NCBI GenBank assembly: GCA_949987705.1
Contig: OX465281.1
Span: forward strand, 154,184,380 to 154,248,379
Direction: 5' to 3'
From: Thereva unica
Lineage: Eukaryota; Arthropoda; Insecta; Diptera; Therevidae
Length of the DNA stretch: 64,000 nucleotides
Part shown: positions 43,317 to 55,800 of the stretch, one piece after another
Layout of the letters: each line of letters opens with the position of its first letter
Numbering within the stretch: the stretch's first letter is position 1
Notes under the pieces: model-generated
The model's database searches: none
The model's input: only the letters and a program-made list of their open reading frames with translations
What the model was told of the DNA's origin: nothing
Program-made: the position numbers and the translations under genes

Positions 43317-43754
43317 TTTTCTACTGGTGTAGTTGACAGGCTCTCGCAAGAGCTCTCATCTTCACCGCTGCCGATGCCAGTGCCGTTTGTGGTTCCCGGT
43401 TCCGCCGCAGGCGAAGTTTCCGATTTTCTGGGAATTAGGCGTTTTTTTATAACTTTTCTTCTTTTTTTTTGTTGTGTCTATTTGCACTGCACTATTAGAG
43501 GGACGGGGGTCCATATTATGGCCCACTCCCTTGCGTCCGTTGCGCCTTACACTTAATTTATTTTTGAAGTTCTAAATAATTTTTTTTTTCTTTTAATATT
43601 ATTTTATGTGGGCCGGCACTAATGTTTTAACGCGGCACCTACTCACTAGAGTAAAATTATTTTTCTATTTTCAATTAATATCGACAATTAATTCGTTAGT
43701 AAAAAAGCCAATTATTTTGCGCTCGCAGTTTCACGTCCTCCCTGAACGACAGTT
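43317..43754. other. Spacer, nothing recognised
   Basis: Mixed composition, no gene signal; leads into a Jockey fragment. Confidence 0.3.
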
Positions 43755-44420
43755 CGAACGGAGTAATAAGTTGCAACTTAACACTAGCAAATGCCATGCA
43801 ATAACTTTCTCCCGGAAAAAAGCGTACAACTGCAGCAATAGTATCTTGACAACAAGTTACTAAACCATGTTGATCAAATCGTAGACCTAGGCGTTGTCTT
43901 AGACAACAACCTAAACTTTAACCTACACTACGATAGTATACTGCCAGAGCTAATAAACTACTTGGTTTTATAAAAAGAAGGGTTAAGGTATTTGATAACA
44001 TCTGGGTCACAAAAACTCTTTTCTGCTCACTGGTTCGCCCAATCCTGAAATACGCTCGCCCTGTCTGGGATCCCATATATCACGCCAGTAGCAACAGGAT
44101 TGAATCCATTCAAAAGCAATTTGTCCTGTTCGCACTAAGAAATCTATATAACCCCGCTGATTATCATAGTCTTCCACCCTATACAGACAGGCTCAAAGTT
44201 TTGGATCTTTTACCGCTGTCATGCATGAGAAAAATGCTCATCTCTTGCCTCACCTTGGATATTTTAAACGGCGATCTCAAGGTGAAGTTCTTGTCGGATA
44301 GGATAATACTCAATGAAGTAGTTCGGCGTACTAGGCACACGAAACTACTTAAGGAATATTCTCATCGCACCGACTACGCAAGGAACGAGCCCATTAATAG
44401 ATGTTGTTGTATTATAAAAC
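43755..44420 (+). pseudogene. Jockey-type LINE RT C-terminal fragment
   Basis: Plus-strand frames, shifted at least once near 43860, give NKLQLNTSKCHAITFSRKK, then VDLGVVLDNNLNFNLHY, then FCSLVRPILKYARPVWDP, SIQKQFVLFALRNLY and LPPYTDRLKVLDLLPL. This is the thumb and C-terminal region of a Jockey-like RT. The catalytic core is missing (5'-truncated). Confidence 0.8.
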
Positions 44421-46038
44421 AACTCTCTTTTATATCTTTTTTGTTGTTTAAATTTTCATATATCCCTGGGGTTTTTTTCTTTATTTACTGAATGATTTCA
44501 CAATAAATTGTTATAAAAAAACATCACTCACAATAATTATTTTTGAGCACAATTTTATGTATTTTATTTTCTCTTTGCTTTAACAAACAACAAAATAGAT
44601 ATTTTAATTTATCATTATTTAATTTTTTTTGTTTTTTATATTTATCTACTAGTCACAATGTTTTTTATATTTACTAGTCACAGCAAAAAAAAATGTTTTT
44701 TACTTTTATTTATTAATTTTAAATTTTTATTATCTGTTTTTTAACTTAAGAGTTTTGTACTGGCAGCCGCCACGGTGCCAGCGTGTCCACCACCGACCGC
44801 GTTTTTTAAATTATTTTTATTAATCATGATGCGCCGCGATCGAAATTAAAATCAAGACTCGCCACGGATCAAAGTTGAAGCAGTACTCTTAAAAATTCGG
44901 GGCGCGCCCGCCGCGGTCAAGGGTTTAGACAACACTCAATTCATTAAAATTGACCACAGGCTGGGAGAAACGCGCCCTTGAACTTTTTCCCACCTGCGCA
45001 ACTTGCTTACCGCGCGTTTCTCACGCGGCGCATTGCAAATTGCGCTAGATCGGGTGGGTAAAGTTACGTTCCTCCCGTGGATGTCTTTTTTGTTTTTTAA
45101 TGGCCAGAAAAGCTTGTGAAAAATAAACGCGATCAGGTTGCGTCTGAGAATGTTACATTTGTTGAAGTGGATTTTTGTACGTTGAAGATTTGTCCGTTAA
45201 GGAATTTTGTACATTTGAAAATGGAAATTAGATAATTATTTTCCGTTTAGGATTTGTTGTTCACAGGGAACTCATATTGCATCAAATTCATTGCGAATTT
45301 GATGTAAAAGGCTCCCTGTATGAAGGGATAAGAGAATTTGTCTAAGGATCTCGTTTCTCACCGAGACCCTTAGAAATTCTGTATGTAATATTCCTTCCCC
45401 CCTGGAATAAGAGAATCGCTACAAAACGTAGTTAGTAGAGCGATTATCTGTTTGGATAGTTTGTGTGAATGTTTTGGGTTCGTTTTGCGAACTAGGGGGA
45501 GTTTGATTGACGTAGCGCAAGTGAGATTTTTCTGGTGATATCTTAGACCCTTTTTTATGAAGATGGGTTGGCAGAGTGAGGCGTAAAAGCGCACTTTAAT
45601 GAGGCGTGGTGTATGGCGGTATGGCGGCCCGATTTACCCTATGGTTATTGGGGTTCCAAGCCCTGGTTGTACTAATAGTCCAGTCAAATGGTACTTTCAC
45701 TCTGCATTTTCTGAAAACAGCAATTTTTTTTTCATTGTCTAGGGGGGCTGGTTGGGAGTATAAAACCGAGTTTTCGGGATCCGGACACGTGACGTTCGGC
45801 CGCCATCTTGTTTTTAGTGATGTAAAATGGTTTGTCTTATATCTCGGAAACCGTGAGACGTACAGAATTTTTGTGAATACAATTTTTTTAGATAATCAAA
45901 TTATCTACAACTTTGGCTAATAATGTTTTGCCGTAATACTCATAAAAAAAAGATATGGATGAAAAATGACAAAAATTTTGGGGGTGACGAACTAAAGTTA
46001 TAACTTTTTTATTATTGATTCTACATAAAAAATGCCTG
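44421..46038. other. Unassigned spacer
   Basis: AT-rich to 44.75 kb, then a GC-richer part (44.75-45.1 kb) and further unassigned sequence. A hairpin lies at 45263-45319. The last ~400 bp (GTTATAACTTTTTTATTATT and similar) may be subterminal sequence of the element that follows. No gene seen. Confidence 0.35.
45263..45319. other. Hairpin-forming inverted repeat
   Basis: Nested inverted repeats: ACAGGGA at the left with TCCCTGT at the right, and CATCAAATTC (45280-45289) with GAATTTGATG (45295-45304) around a 5-base loop. Confidence 0.7.
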
Positions 46039-48556
46039 GAGCTTTTTTGTAGAGCATTTTATTACGAATAATTTGATGTGGTCATTTATTAAATTATTGT
46101 TGTTATTATTGATTTTGTATCAATGCAAACGGAGTAGTTATAACAAAAGTTCTGCATATGCTTCTATTTCGTAATATAATACTTAATATTATTGTAGGAT
46201 GTCTTATCGAATTATTTTAAATTGAACTCATTTCCACACCACCCGCGAGGTAGAGTTGTCGGCGCGTTTTTTTAATGTGGTTCCCCTGTAGGCCTAATCC
46301 ACTTAACATTGGTAACATTATTATTTCTTTGTTTTTGAAGGGCCAGGTTGTGGGTCATTTATTGAAGCGTTCTCATCTTCTATAATAATTACACAGTTAT
46401 CATCCGTGGGAGTTTCAGTGCCCTCGTCGAGAAAACTGTTGTCGACTTCTTGGGGCAACATTGATGGGCATTCATAGTTGAATTCATCCTCGTCTAATAA
46501 CTTTGAGACTTCTACCACGTTCTCACATGTTTCACCATTGCAATTTTGACAAATCGCAGAACATTTTAAGCCACTCTTCCGGCACCCGCAGGCTGCACCT
46601 GCAAAAAATTAGTTTTAACAGATCCGGAGGCGCCGGCGCCATGGTCCATTTAATTGGTATAAACATTCGCACATTTTTCTCCAGCCCCAGCATTCGGGAT
46701 CTTTATATTGTCCTAACCACGTTTGTACTTGGTGATATACTCTAAATATATGCATACGAGCTGCATCTTGTGTAGGAGGGAGGGTAGAGAGATTAAATTT
46801 GCTTTTGTGAATCGCCTATACCGTAGTATATTTAATGATGTTTCCTGCTTTTCACCACCATATAAGGCAATAAAGAAACGTTCTCCGATAATACTCAGTA
46901 CAGCGGGGTCAGCTTTATCATTTTGAAAAACCTCAACTTCCGAAGCTAACTCTGATTTTTTCTCAAGGGCGTGAATAAATTTAATTTTTCCATGACTGAA
47001 AGCTGCCGATGTTGTGTCGCATCCAGAGAAGGCATGAATAAATAATATATTTTTAGCTATTATATCTCCATGTCGAAGACTTGATTGGGAATACCTTTTT
47101 TGCGGTGAACGCCCTTTTGCGGGTTTTAAGAAAAAAACATTCGGGTGATCGCGGCCTAGAGCGGTGAGCAAAACAAGGATATCAATATCCTCCGCTACAA
47201 TAGTCACGGAATCAAAAAAGTCTAATTTTTCAAGGGCACAATATTTACGATAAGTGTATCTGCATCTCCTTCTGCTTGATCAATATGATAACACGTTTCT
47301 AATAACTGTATCTTCAAAAAGTCGATAAAGGCTTTTTTGTTGTTTTGGTTACTAAGAAATTTCTCCTGTGAAATTGTCGGAACACTACTGCGATTAAAAA
47401 TGAAATCAGTAGATATGACTTAGTACCAGCGATGTCTGGATCATCTGAGTAACCGTCAAATATAATTATCACGTTAGAATCGTAATGACTTTGAACGTAT
47501 TTTACGTATTTGTCTAAAATTATTTGAAATGATACATTTCGGTCCCATACAACAGCGTGCAGAAGATAGCCGCCATCGATTACAAAAAGTTTATTTGACC
47601 CAAGGTCAACGGGATCATCAAGCGGTGCGAAGGCGTTAAACAACATGGATTTAGTGCCCTTTCGCATACCTTCCTCAGAAAACAAAGATAATGGGAAAGG
47701 GGCGAGTTCATACTCAAAATATTGCTTCATTTGACCAATAGACTCCTTCGACACACATTCGTTGAAAGAGAAGCAAGGGATTTATAACGACGGGAGTTTT
47801 CTCCACCTCAATCGAACTCGAGAGCGCACTCAAAGGAAGTACTTTGTTCTTTCTCTTGTATGATAAATCTTGAAAATGTGCTCCAATATTTTGAGAAATT
47901 AATGCATCTCCAATCTCGATCGCACGGTAGCAATTAATGCCATCATGAGCAACGACACCGGTAAAAATTGAAATTAATTCCTATCTCTCCAAAAATGGTT
48001 CATGCGATGCAAGCCAATGGTTTAATTTTTCTACGTCCTCATTGTCCCGAAGTACTCGTGAATCTCTGTGATCGACATGTTGGTCGGAGGTTTCCATAGA
48101 AAAATCACAGAAATCTTCTACCTGCTCGCAGACATCCTGTAAAGAAATCATTCCTAAAGTCCACGAAGCAAGTGTACTGCTAGAAATCCCACGCCCTCGG
48201 GTTAGTCCACCTGACGTTTTCATCATCCTCATAAGTGTCTGCTCAATGGTTTGATCAGACATGATTCCGCTCCAAAACTTATTACTTCGTCTAATTGTAA
48301 AGCGACCACCATTTGTAAAATAAACTAAAATGACCAATTCATTCAATTTTCATATTTTAAAAATGAGTAAAACTTTTTACTCCAACACGGTATGCAGAAA
48401 AATGTGATAAAATACCGTCAAAAAAATTGTATAAAAAAATACATTTACCTTGGACGTACCTTCGTTTGGCACTGCATTAAAATCAATAAAAACAATCCAA
48501 ATTCAATAAATGACCACATCAAACTATTCGTAATAAAATGCTCTACAAAAAAGCTC
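46039..48556. mobile_element. Inverted-repeat-bounded unit with decayed nuclease-like gene
   Basis: GAGCTTTTTTGTAGAGCATT at 46039 onward is repeated in reverse complement ending at 48556. The match covers about 53 bp with two mismatches and weaker similarity beyond. The sequence between holds one decayed minus-strand gene. This fits a DNA transposon with terminal inverted repeats, or two copies of a subterminal repeat. No target duplication was found. The right end joins LINE sequence at about 48567. Confidence 0.5.
46321..48346 (-). pseudogene. PIN/FEN-like nuclease-type insect protein, decayed
   Basis: From 48346 down, pieces in changing frames read as one protein: an N-terminal part (GRGISSSTLASWTLGM, TSDQHVDHRDSRVLRDN), then LISIFTGVVAHDGINCYRA and KRKNKVLPLSAL, YELAPFPLSLFSEEGMRK, LFVIDGGYLLHAVVW, IIIFDGYSDD, QAEGDADTLIV, VAEDIDILVLLTALG, FIHAFSGCDTTSA and a Cys-rich tail (CGCRKSGLKCSAICQNCNG). 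The spaced acidic residues (IDGGY, FDGY, DADT, EDIDIL) resemble a PIN/FEN nuclease fold. I recognise it as a large uncharacterised family amplified in insect genomes, from memory only. There are breaks near 47981, 47755, 47314, 47210 and 46713. Confidence 0.6.
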
Positions 48557-48566
48557 TAAGGCAATG

Positions 48567-48831
48567 CATTCTTGCGAGTGCTGCACAAATCGCAGACGTT
48601 TTGTCTGCCGTGCCCTCCAAGTGCGCTTTGAAGTTTAGCCTCCGGTCGATCATCACTCCCAGGTACCTTAGTGCGGGCTGTGAGTGGATGATCTGTTCCC
48701 CTACTTTTATCCTTACGGATACTAGCTTTCGTCGCTTGCTGATCAGCACTACTTCCGTTTTGTGCTCTGCCAGCTTCAACCCAGCGCGTTCTAGCCACGC
48801 TTTTATTTCCCAGATCGCTTCGTTTGCGTAC
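48567..48831 (-). pseudogene. R1-type LINE RT fragment, 3' side of the BEL-2 insertion
   Basis: Minus-strand continuation of the RT at 59476-60153: WLERAGLKLAEHKTEVVLIS, LRYLGVMIDRRLNFKAHLE, ICAALARM. It follows the GFADD box across the BEL-2 element. It stops at the inverted-repeat unit around 48567; the LINE 3' end is lost. Confidence 0.85.
48827..48831. repeat. BEL-2 target-site duplication, left
   Basis: CGTAC, matched at 59471-59475. A 5-bp duplication is normal for BEL/Pao. Confidence 0.85.
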
Positions 48832-49213
48832 TGTATAAACCCAGTTCATCGCCTTGGACAACCTAATTAATATCAACCAACTCATCCGGGATGGCGAAAC
48901 TTGTGGTGATTGAGCAAACCAATATCTTGCTCTAATTTAAGTTCAATTGGAGTTGCGAAAGAGCTACAAGTGAAAAACCTCACCCAGCACTGGCATCAGC
49001 ATTTTCACCACCGCCTCAAGCACCAACAAGCACCAAGAAAGAACGAAAGTTCACCAGTCCAAAATAGATTCCACAACGGTGACGACGGGACGTTTAATAT
49101 TTGTATAAATTAGTAACAAAACGACGGGACGTTTAATATTTCAATAAATTAGTACCAACCCATTAATCAGTGATTGTTTTTATTCCAATTCCCAATTAAC
49201 TTGCTTTTAAACA
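48832..49213 (+). repeat. BEL-2 5' LTR (382 bp)
   Basis: Starts TGTATAAACCC and ends TTTTAAACA; same length as 59089-59470 and no difference noticed. It contains a 39-bp internal duplication (ACGACGGGACGTTTAATATT at 49082 and 49121), each with an AATAAATTAG or ATAAATTAG stretch. Confidence 0.95.
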
Positions 49214-49218
49214 TTTGT

Positions 49219-49235
49219 TGGTCCTTCGAGCCGGA
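49219..49235 (+). promoter_or_regulatory. BEL-2 primer-binding site
   Basis: TGGTCCTTCGAGCCGGA, five bases after the LTR and identical to the BEL-1 site. Confidence 0.75.
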
Positions 49236-49605
49236 TCTTGCGATACGTTTATCAAGATCCGAAAATTAACATTGAAAGTTGACAGTGAAAGTGATAGTGA
49301 AGTGGCAGTAATCGTGAAGTTACAACCAACATCAACTTCATCACCATAACATCAGAATCACCAGAGGAACATCGAGGAACATCGAGCACCACAACCAATT
49401 TAAGCAGAACTTGATTTAATAAGGAATTAAGGTTATTAAACATTTTTTTGTTGATCGATCCCGGAACTTTTGCCTACCACAATACCACCCAACTCCCGTG
49501 AACTTGCTACAACACACGAGTGCCCCAGTTCTTTAATTACAAAACAAAGTAAAATAAAAATTTCCATCACTCAGTGCCGTAAGCTAAGAAATTCCATAAA
49601 TCGCA

Positions 49606-50419
49606 ATGGAAGGTGATTCGGAAACCCGTAATTTGACTCCCACTGTCGACGAATTAATTTCTGATCAAGCTATTAATCAGACAGAGCTTGAACGATTTAT
49701 AAAAAATTATAAAAAAACGTCGAAAGACAGATTAAAGGAAGGATACATCACTGAGCGTAAACTTCTATTAAATGCACAGTGGCAAATTATAGAAAAAACC
49801 CATCGCATGTTGTTGAAGCTATACAGCAGCGAGCATAAAAACATTAAATACTTCAAAGACGATGTCTTTAGTGAATTAGAAGAAACCTACTGCCAAGCCT
49901 GTGGATTAATGAGTGATCAACTGCAGGCATTAAAGCCACCATCAAAAGCACCAGTTCCATCACCCGTTCCGTCAACACCATTTCCCCTTGCACCAGCGAC
50001 TCGGTCAGAAAACACCGAGATCAAGTTACCAAGAATTAATATACCTACCTTGTCCGGAAATTACGTGAACTGGCCTTCTTTTCACGATTTATTTATCTCG
50101 CTGATTCACGAAAATAAGCAATTGAGTAATGTTCACAAATTGCATTATTTGAGAAATAGTGTCAGTGGAGAAGCTGAAAATCTTATTAAACATCTTCAGC
50201 TCACGGACTCCAACTACACTTCAGCATGGGAACTACTGAAGGGGCGATATCACAATCATCGCATCCTTGTTACCGCCCAACTGAACCTGCTAATATCCAT
50301 GCCTACCCACAGTCAAGAGACTGCTCAGCAATTAAGAAGAATGCTGGACAAATTAAATGAAGTGCTAGAAGCACTAAAAGGTCTTAAGGTCATAACCACA
50401 AATTGGGACCCATTAGTAA
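49606..50419 (+). pseudogene. gag: BEL-2 Gag, N-terminal part
   Basis: About 271 codons from MEGDSETRN. It includes the BEL Gag block IKLPRINIPTLSGNYVNWPSFHDLF, then VHKLHYLRNSVSGEAENLIK and the ILVTAQLNLLISM helix (DUF1759-like). The frame breaks at the insertion at 50420; Gag continues from 52369. Confidence 0.9.
50416..50419. repeat. Target-site duplication of inserted LTR, left
   Basis: GTAA, matched at 52365-52368. Confidence 0.7.
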
Positions 50420-52364
50420 TGTAGCAGCATAATGGCGCGACCATTTATTGGGCGCCACTTATGCGAGGTGTCACCCCCTTAGCCATAAGCCCTGAAGAGA
50501 ATGGCCAAGGAGCCAACACCGTACATAAGAAATACAAAGAAAATCCGGAACTCCTACGCCGGCCACACGGAGTTAGCAAGCTCGCCGGAGGGGTCGTGGG
50601 GTGTGTGGCCGGGATTTACCGAGGCTGGTTCACCACTTACCTGTATCGGTGCCACTTTGACTTTCATCCATAATTCTCCGATCGTCGCCTGAGCCGCGTC
50701 AAACCCTGAAAAGAAATGATCCCCCCCTCAACCATTCCACCAAAAAAAATTTACCACTGGACCATTCTCATGATTATAATCATTTAATCTGGAAAACTAA
50801 ACATAAACAGTACATGGAAGTTTAATACCAACAACACGGATTAGTTGCCCATGTCAAATAATCGTGAACGAATACAATAAAATAAAAAAAAATACGAGTT
50901 ACGTACTTTATGGATGTTACCACTAAAGTGCGCAGTATTGGCCAATACTCCTCACTTTGTACAAATGATAGTACAATCAACAGAAGAGGAAAACAAAAAT
51001 TTCCTGAACCAACAAAAAAAACAAAATGTAATTATTACCGACAAGGAGCAACACAAATCACAACTAAGTATAAAGAATATTATCAAGTTAATACTAAATA
51101 CTATTAATATTAAAATTGTTATTTTAGTAATAAATTTTTTCTTTTTTTGTTTAAATTAAAGCAACAAGAAAGTTTTTTTTTTTTTTGTTTTTATATTCTT
51201 CTGGACTGCAAGAATTGGTTGAACTTCTCCACCCCAGACAGTTAATTGACTATAGCTCTCGTCCTCAGTTTATATATATAAGTATAATATATTTTGTAAA
51301 AACGCCGCCTACGGGGTTTTCAGAGCACACGAAATTTCCCCCCCCCCTCTTTTTCTTCTCTATTTTATTCCTCTAACCAAAAAAACCCAACCACACAAAC
51401 TCAATTAAATTTTTTTTTTTTTTTTTTTTATTTTAGACGTCCTCAGCCGCTTTTAAAGTTTTTCCTTTTTTTTCTTTTTTTTTGTAATTTGCGATCTGCG
51501 ACCGAATTATAGACAAAAATCCTCAGTTTTTATTGAAATAATTCTTCTCCGCTGAATATTATCGATATCAAAGAAAAATAACTAAATATAAATTTTCTTT
51601 TATATACCGATTTTTGTGTTTCAATAGCAAAACAAAATGTACATGAAACTTTCCTCCCGTGTGCGTTTTTTTAATCCTTCTTGTTTTTTTGTTTTTCTTC
51701 TTTTTTTTATTTTATTAATTTTTTCCTTTTTTTGTGTTTTAATTAACCCACGAAAGCTACATATATTTTTTGATGTATGAAATTTTTACTTACTGCTGCA
51801 CGGAATTTAAAAGGATTTCTATTGAATTCCGATGTAACATAAACTCTGGCTTTACGTCATCTTTTGTGGCTTCTTTTTTTCTCCCCCCCCCCGTTGGTTG
51901 TGGTGTGTTGGTGGTGTAGAGCAGCCGTACTTCGTCGTCGTCTTCTTTCCTTTCTGATCTTCTCTCGTCGTGTTTTTTGGTTGTTTTTGATGATGTTGAT
52001 TTATTATTTAGTCGTTCCCTTTTTTATTTTTTTTTCTTTTTATTTAATTCTTACGAATATAGAACCGCGTCAGTATACTTTTAATCAACGTGTTAATATC
52101 ATTATTTTATAACACGATAATATGATATTGTAGTTATGTGTAATTTTTAAGGACTGCTTAATGAAATTCTGTCCCACGAACTAGATAGAACTCTTTCCTT
52201 TCTCAAAGAAAAAACTCCTTTCATTATCCATTTTTTCCCTCGCCTATCCTTTTTAAATTTTCCTTTTCCTCCCAAGTAATTTTACAGTAAATTTCCCCTT
52301 GCCTACAGGGTGATTTCCAAACTAAATTCCCCAGTCAAAATAAATTTTCCAACCGACCGTTACA
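50420..52364. mobile_element. Solo-LTR-like insertion in BEL-2 gag (1,945 bp)
   Basis: Begins TGTAGCAGCATAATGG and ends CCGACCGTTACA, flanked by GTAA on both sides: TG...CA ends and a 4-bp duplication, as for Ty3/gypsy LTRs. No internal repeat of its start is seen near its end and there is no coding region, so a single long LTR left by recombination is the simplest reading. A non-autonomous LTR element is possible. It is rich in poly-T and pyrimidine tracts between 51.1 and 52.1 kb. Confidence 0.65.
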
Positions 52365-52368
52365 GTAA

Positions 52369-52829
52369 TACACCTTCTTACCCAAAAATTGAATCGTGAA
52401 ACAATCACACATTGGGAAACAAATTTAAGCACCCGCAATGATGCAACCGCTTTACCCACCATCAACGAATTTAAGAATTTCATCGAAAGACGATTTCGTA
52501 CCTTAGAATCCATTGGGGGCGCAAAAAATATTACTCGTGAAACCCCATTCAACAGTAAACCAGAAAGCACCAAGGTGCATTTAGCCCAACCACATCAATT
52601 AACAAACCCTACACATTCAAGAGGATCTGCAGTTAAGTGCCCCTGCAACAAATTTCACCTGTTTCGTGAATGCCCACAGTTTATAAAAATGAACCCCAAC
52701 CAGCGTCTTAATTACACTCAACGCAAGGGTCTATGCTGCAACTGTTTTGGGAATACACACATTACAAGTCACTGCCCAAAAACCTCCTCATGCCATAAAT
52801 GCCAAAAGAAACACAACACTTTCTTATAA
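52369..52829 (+). pseudogene. gag: BEL-2 Gag, C-terminal zinc-knuckle part
   Basis: Resumes Gag after the insertion (LNRETITHWETNLST, FKNFIERRFRTLESIGG), then CPCNKFHLFRECPQF, LCCNCFGNTHITSHC and CHKCQKKHN, the Cys/His knuckles of BEL Gag. It ends in a stop about 30 bp after pol opens in another frame. Confidence 0.88.
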
Positions 52830-55800
52830 TCTTGATAAGATTAATGCCTCATCTCGAAACAATGCTCCACAAACTGATCCAGATCACTTGGCCACGACAC
52901 CTGTGCACACCTACCTAGCAAAGAAACCAACACACACCAGTACGCTCCTCGCCACAGCTCTTATTAAGGTACACAGCACTGAAGCTGGTACTATCACCCT
53001 TAGAGCCTTGATAGATCCAGGATCAGAAGTATCATTTATTACAGAAAGAAGTGCTCAACTACTTAAATTAAAAAGAAAAACAACAGATTTAGGAATCATC
53101 TGTGTCGGAAATGTCGAATTGGATACCATTCGCGGAGTTACCAACCTCAATTTCGGAGCACATTTTAAAGATGATCAAAACATTGAACTTCAAGCCTTCG
53201 TGATTAACCAAATCACAGGAAAACTACCATCATATTCAACTAACCCTCAAAGGTGGACTCATCTTGAAGGGTTACAGCTAGCCGATCCCTTCTACTTCAA
53301 CACAGGGGACATTGATATACTGCTAGGGGTAGATGCATATGTAAAAATTATAGAAGGCCGAGTTATCAAAGGGGCACCTAATAGTCCTATAGCCCAATGT
53401 ACCTCCCTGGGTTGGATCCTTTGTGGACCAACTACTAGTACACCAGAAACTCGAACTACCATAAGTCTAGTGTGCACGAATAAACCCACAATTGATGAAT
53501 TGTTAAAGAAATTCTGGGAAGTCGACGAAATTCCAAATAAACAACATCATACAAAAGAAGAAGTAATGTGTGAAAACCACTTTCAAACCACTCATAAACG
53601 ACTCTCAAGTGGAAGATATGAGCTAAACCTTCCATTTAAATCACATCCAACTGCACCCGTATTAGGCGAGTCTCGAGCAATTGCTCTGAAAAGATTTCTC
53701 AGTGTAGAAAAGAAACTTCTCAGAAACCCAACATTAAAAGTAGAGTATAAAAAGTTTATGGATGAGTATCTTAACTTAGGACATATGGAGATCGTCGATG
53801 AAGACGACCCAGTCGATTACATGCCCAACTATCTACCTCACCATAGTGTAGTAAAAGAAGAAAGCACTACTACTAAGGTAAGAGTAGTCTTCGATGCCTC
53901 AGCTAAGACTACGAATTACACCTCTCTTAATGACCACATGATTGCCGGACCAACCATACAAGATGACCTAGCCGATATACTACTACGCTTTCGAATTCAC
54001 AAATATGCATTTACCGCCGACATCGAAAAAATGTACAGACAAATCATGATTGCTAGAGAAGATACTGATTATCAACGCATACTGTGGAGAGAAGACCCAT
54101 CTGAACCTATAAAGGAGTACCGATTACTTACGGTTACATACGGGACATCAAGTGCGCCATTCCTAGCGATTCGCACACTACACCAATTAGCCCATGATGA
54201 AGAACATGATTACCCCTTAGCTTGCAAAACCATCCTCAGGGATTTTTACGTTGATGATCTTATGTCTGGAGCATTCACCGAGGACGAGGCCATAAATCTC
54301 CAACAAAAACTACGACACGTTTTGAAGAAAGGAGGATTTCATCTTCGTAAGTGGACAAGCAACTCAAATGCCATTTTGGAAGGTGTTCCCAATGAAGATC
54401 GTGAAATAAAGACCAACATGGAACTTAATATAAACAACACGATAAAAACATTAGGGATACATTGGAACCCGTCAAGCGATTGTTTTCAATTTAAAATTAA
54501 ACCACTAACAAATGATCCCAAGACAAAAAGGGACCTGCTTTCAGAAATAGCAAGGCTTTTTGATCCGCTGGGATGGTTGGCACCCATCGTAGTAACCACG
54601 AAAATCATGATGCAACAGCTATGGCTGATAAAGACAGAATGGGACCAGGAATTACCCAATACAATAGCACGCCAGTGGCAAGAATTCCGTGCAGACTTGC
54701 CACTAATAGAAAAAATAAATATACCGCGATGGTTATACATCAAGCCAGAAGGCGAATTCCAAATACACGGATTCTGTGACGCATCAGTCCAAGCGTACGC
54801 AGCAATTCTATACATGCGCACACCTCATTGTAATGAGTATAAAACAACGTTAATGCTAGCCAAAACTAGAGTCGCTCCTACTAAACAACTAAGCTTACCC
54901 CGATTAGAACTGTGTGCTGCATCCCTCCTCGCGAAACTTGTAAAACAAGTTCTCTGTAAAATTCTAATGAAACCAACCACCGTCTATCTATGGAGTGATT
55001 CTACCATAACGCTCTCTTGGATCCAAGGGCATCCTTCAAAATGGACAACTTTTGTAGGCAACCGTGTAAGTGCCATTCAAACTGACACCGATGGATGTTT
55101 TTGGAGATACGTTCCTACTAAGGACAACCCAGCCGACTGTGCAAGCAGAGGAGTAAAGCCTGTACAGTTGAAGGATCATAAAATCTGGTGGAACGGTCCA
55201 TTATGGCTTAAGGAAGAACCTGAGAAATGGCCTGAAAACATAATAAAAGAGACCAAACTAGAGACAAAAAAAATCAGAGTTCATGTAGCCAAGATCACCA
55301 CACAAACATCAGAAGATGAGATCAACGACCTCCTGACTAGGTTTTCCATATGGAGGAAACTACTGAGAATAATAGCACTATGTACCCGATTTTATAATAA
55401 CTGTAGGAAACCACAACAGAAAACTACAGGATATGTAAGAAATGAAGAAATAAGAGCAGCTAAACGACTAGTGATCAAGTTAGCTCAAATTCAAGCATTT
55501 CCTAACGAAATTCATGCATTGAAAAACATGCTCCCATTAGACAAAAAGAGTACCATCCAAAACCTAAATCCGTTCCTCGACAATCAGAACATTATGAGAG
55601 TAGGCGGGCGACTAAAAAATTCAGATGCACCGTACAGTGAGAAACATCCTATTATCCTTGGAGCGACCGGACATGTTACGAACCTCATCATAGACGATGC
55701 ACATAAGTTATCGCTACATGGAGGTGTACAATTGACACTTGCCACCATCCGAATGGAATATTGGATTATACACGCGCGAAGATGTGTGCGACAAAAAATC

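Noticed and set aside
54486..54821. Minus-strand frames inside BEL-2 pol
   Set aside because: Antisense shadows of a well-supported pol frame.
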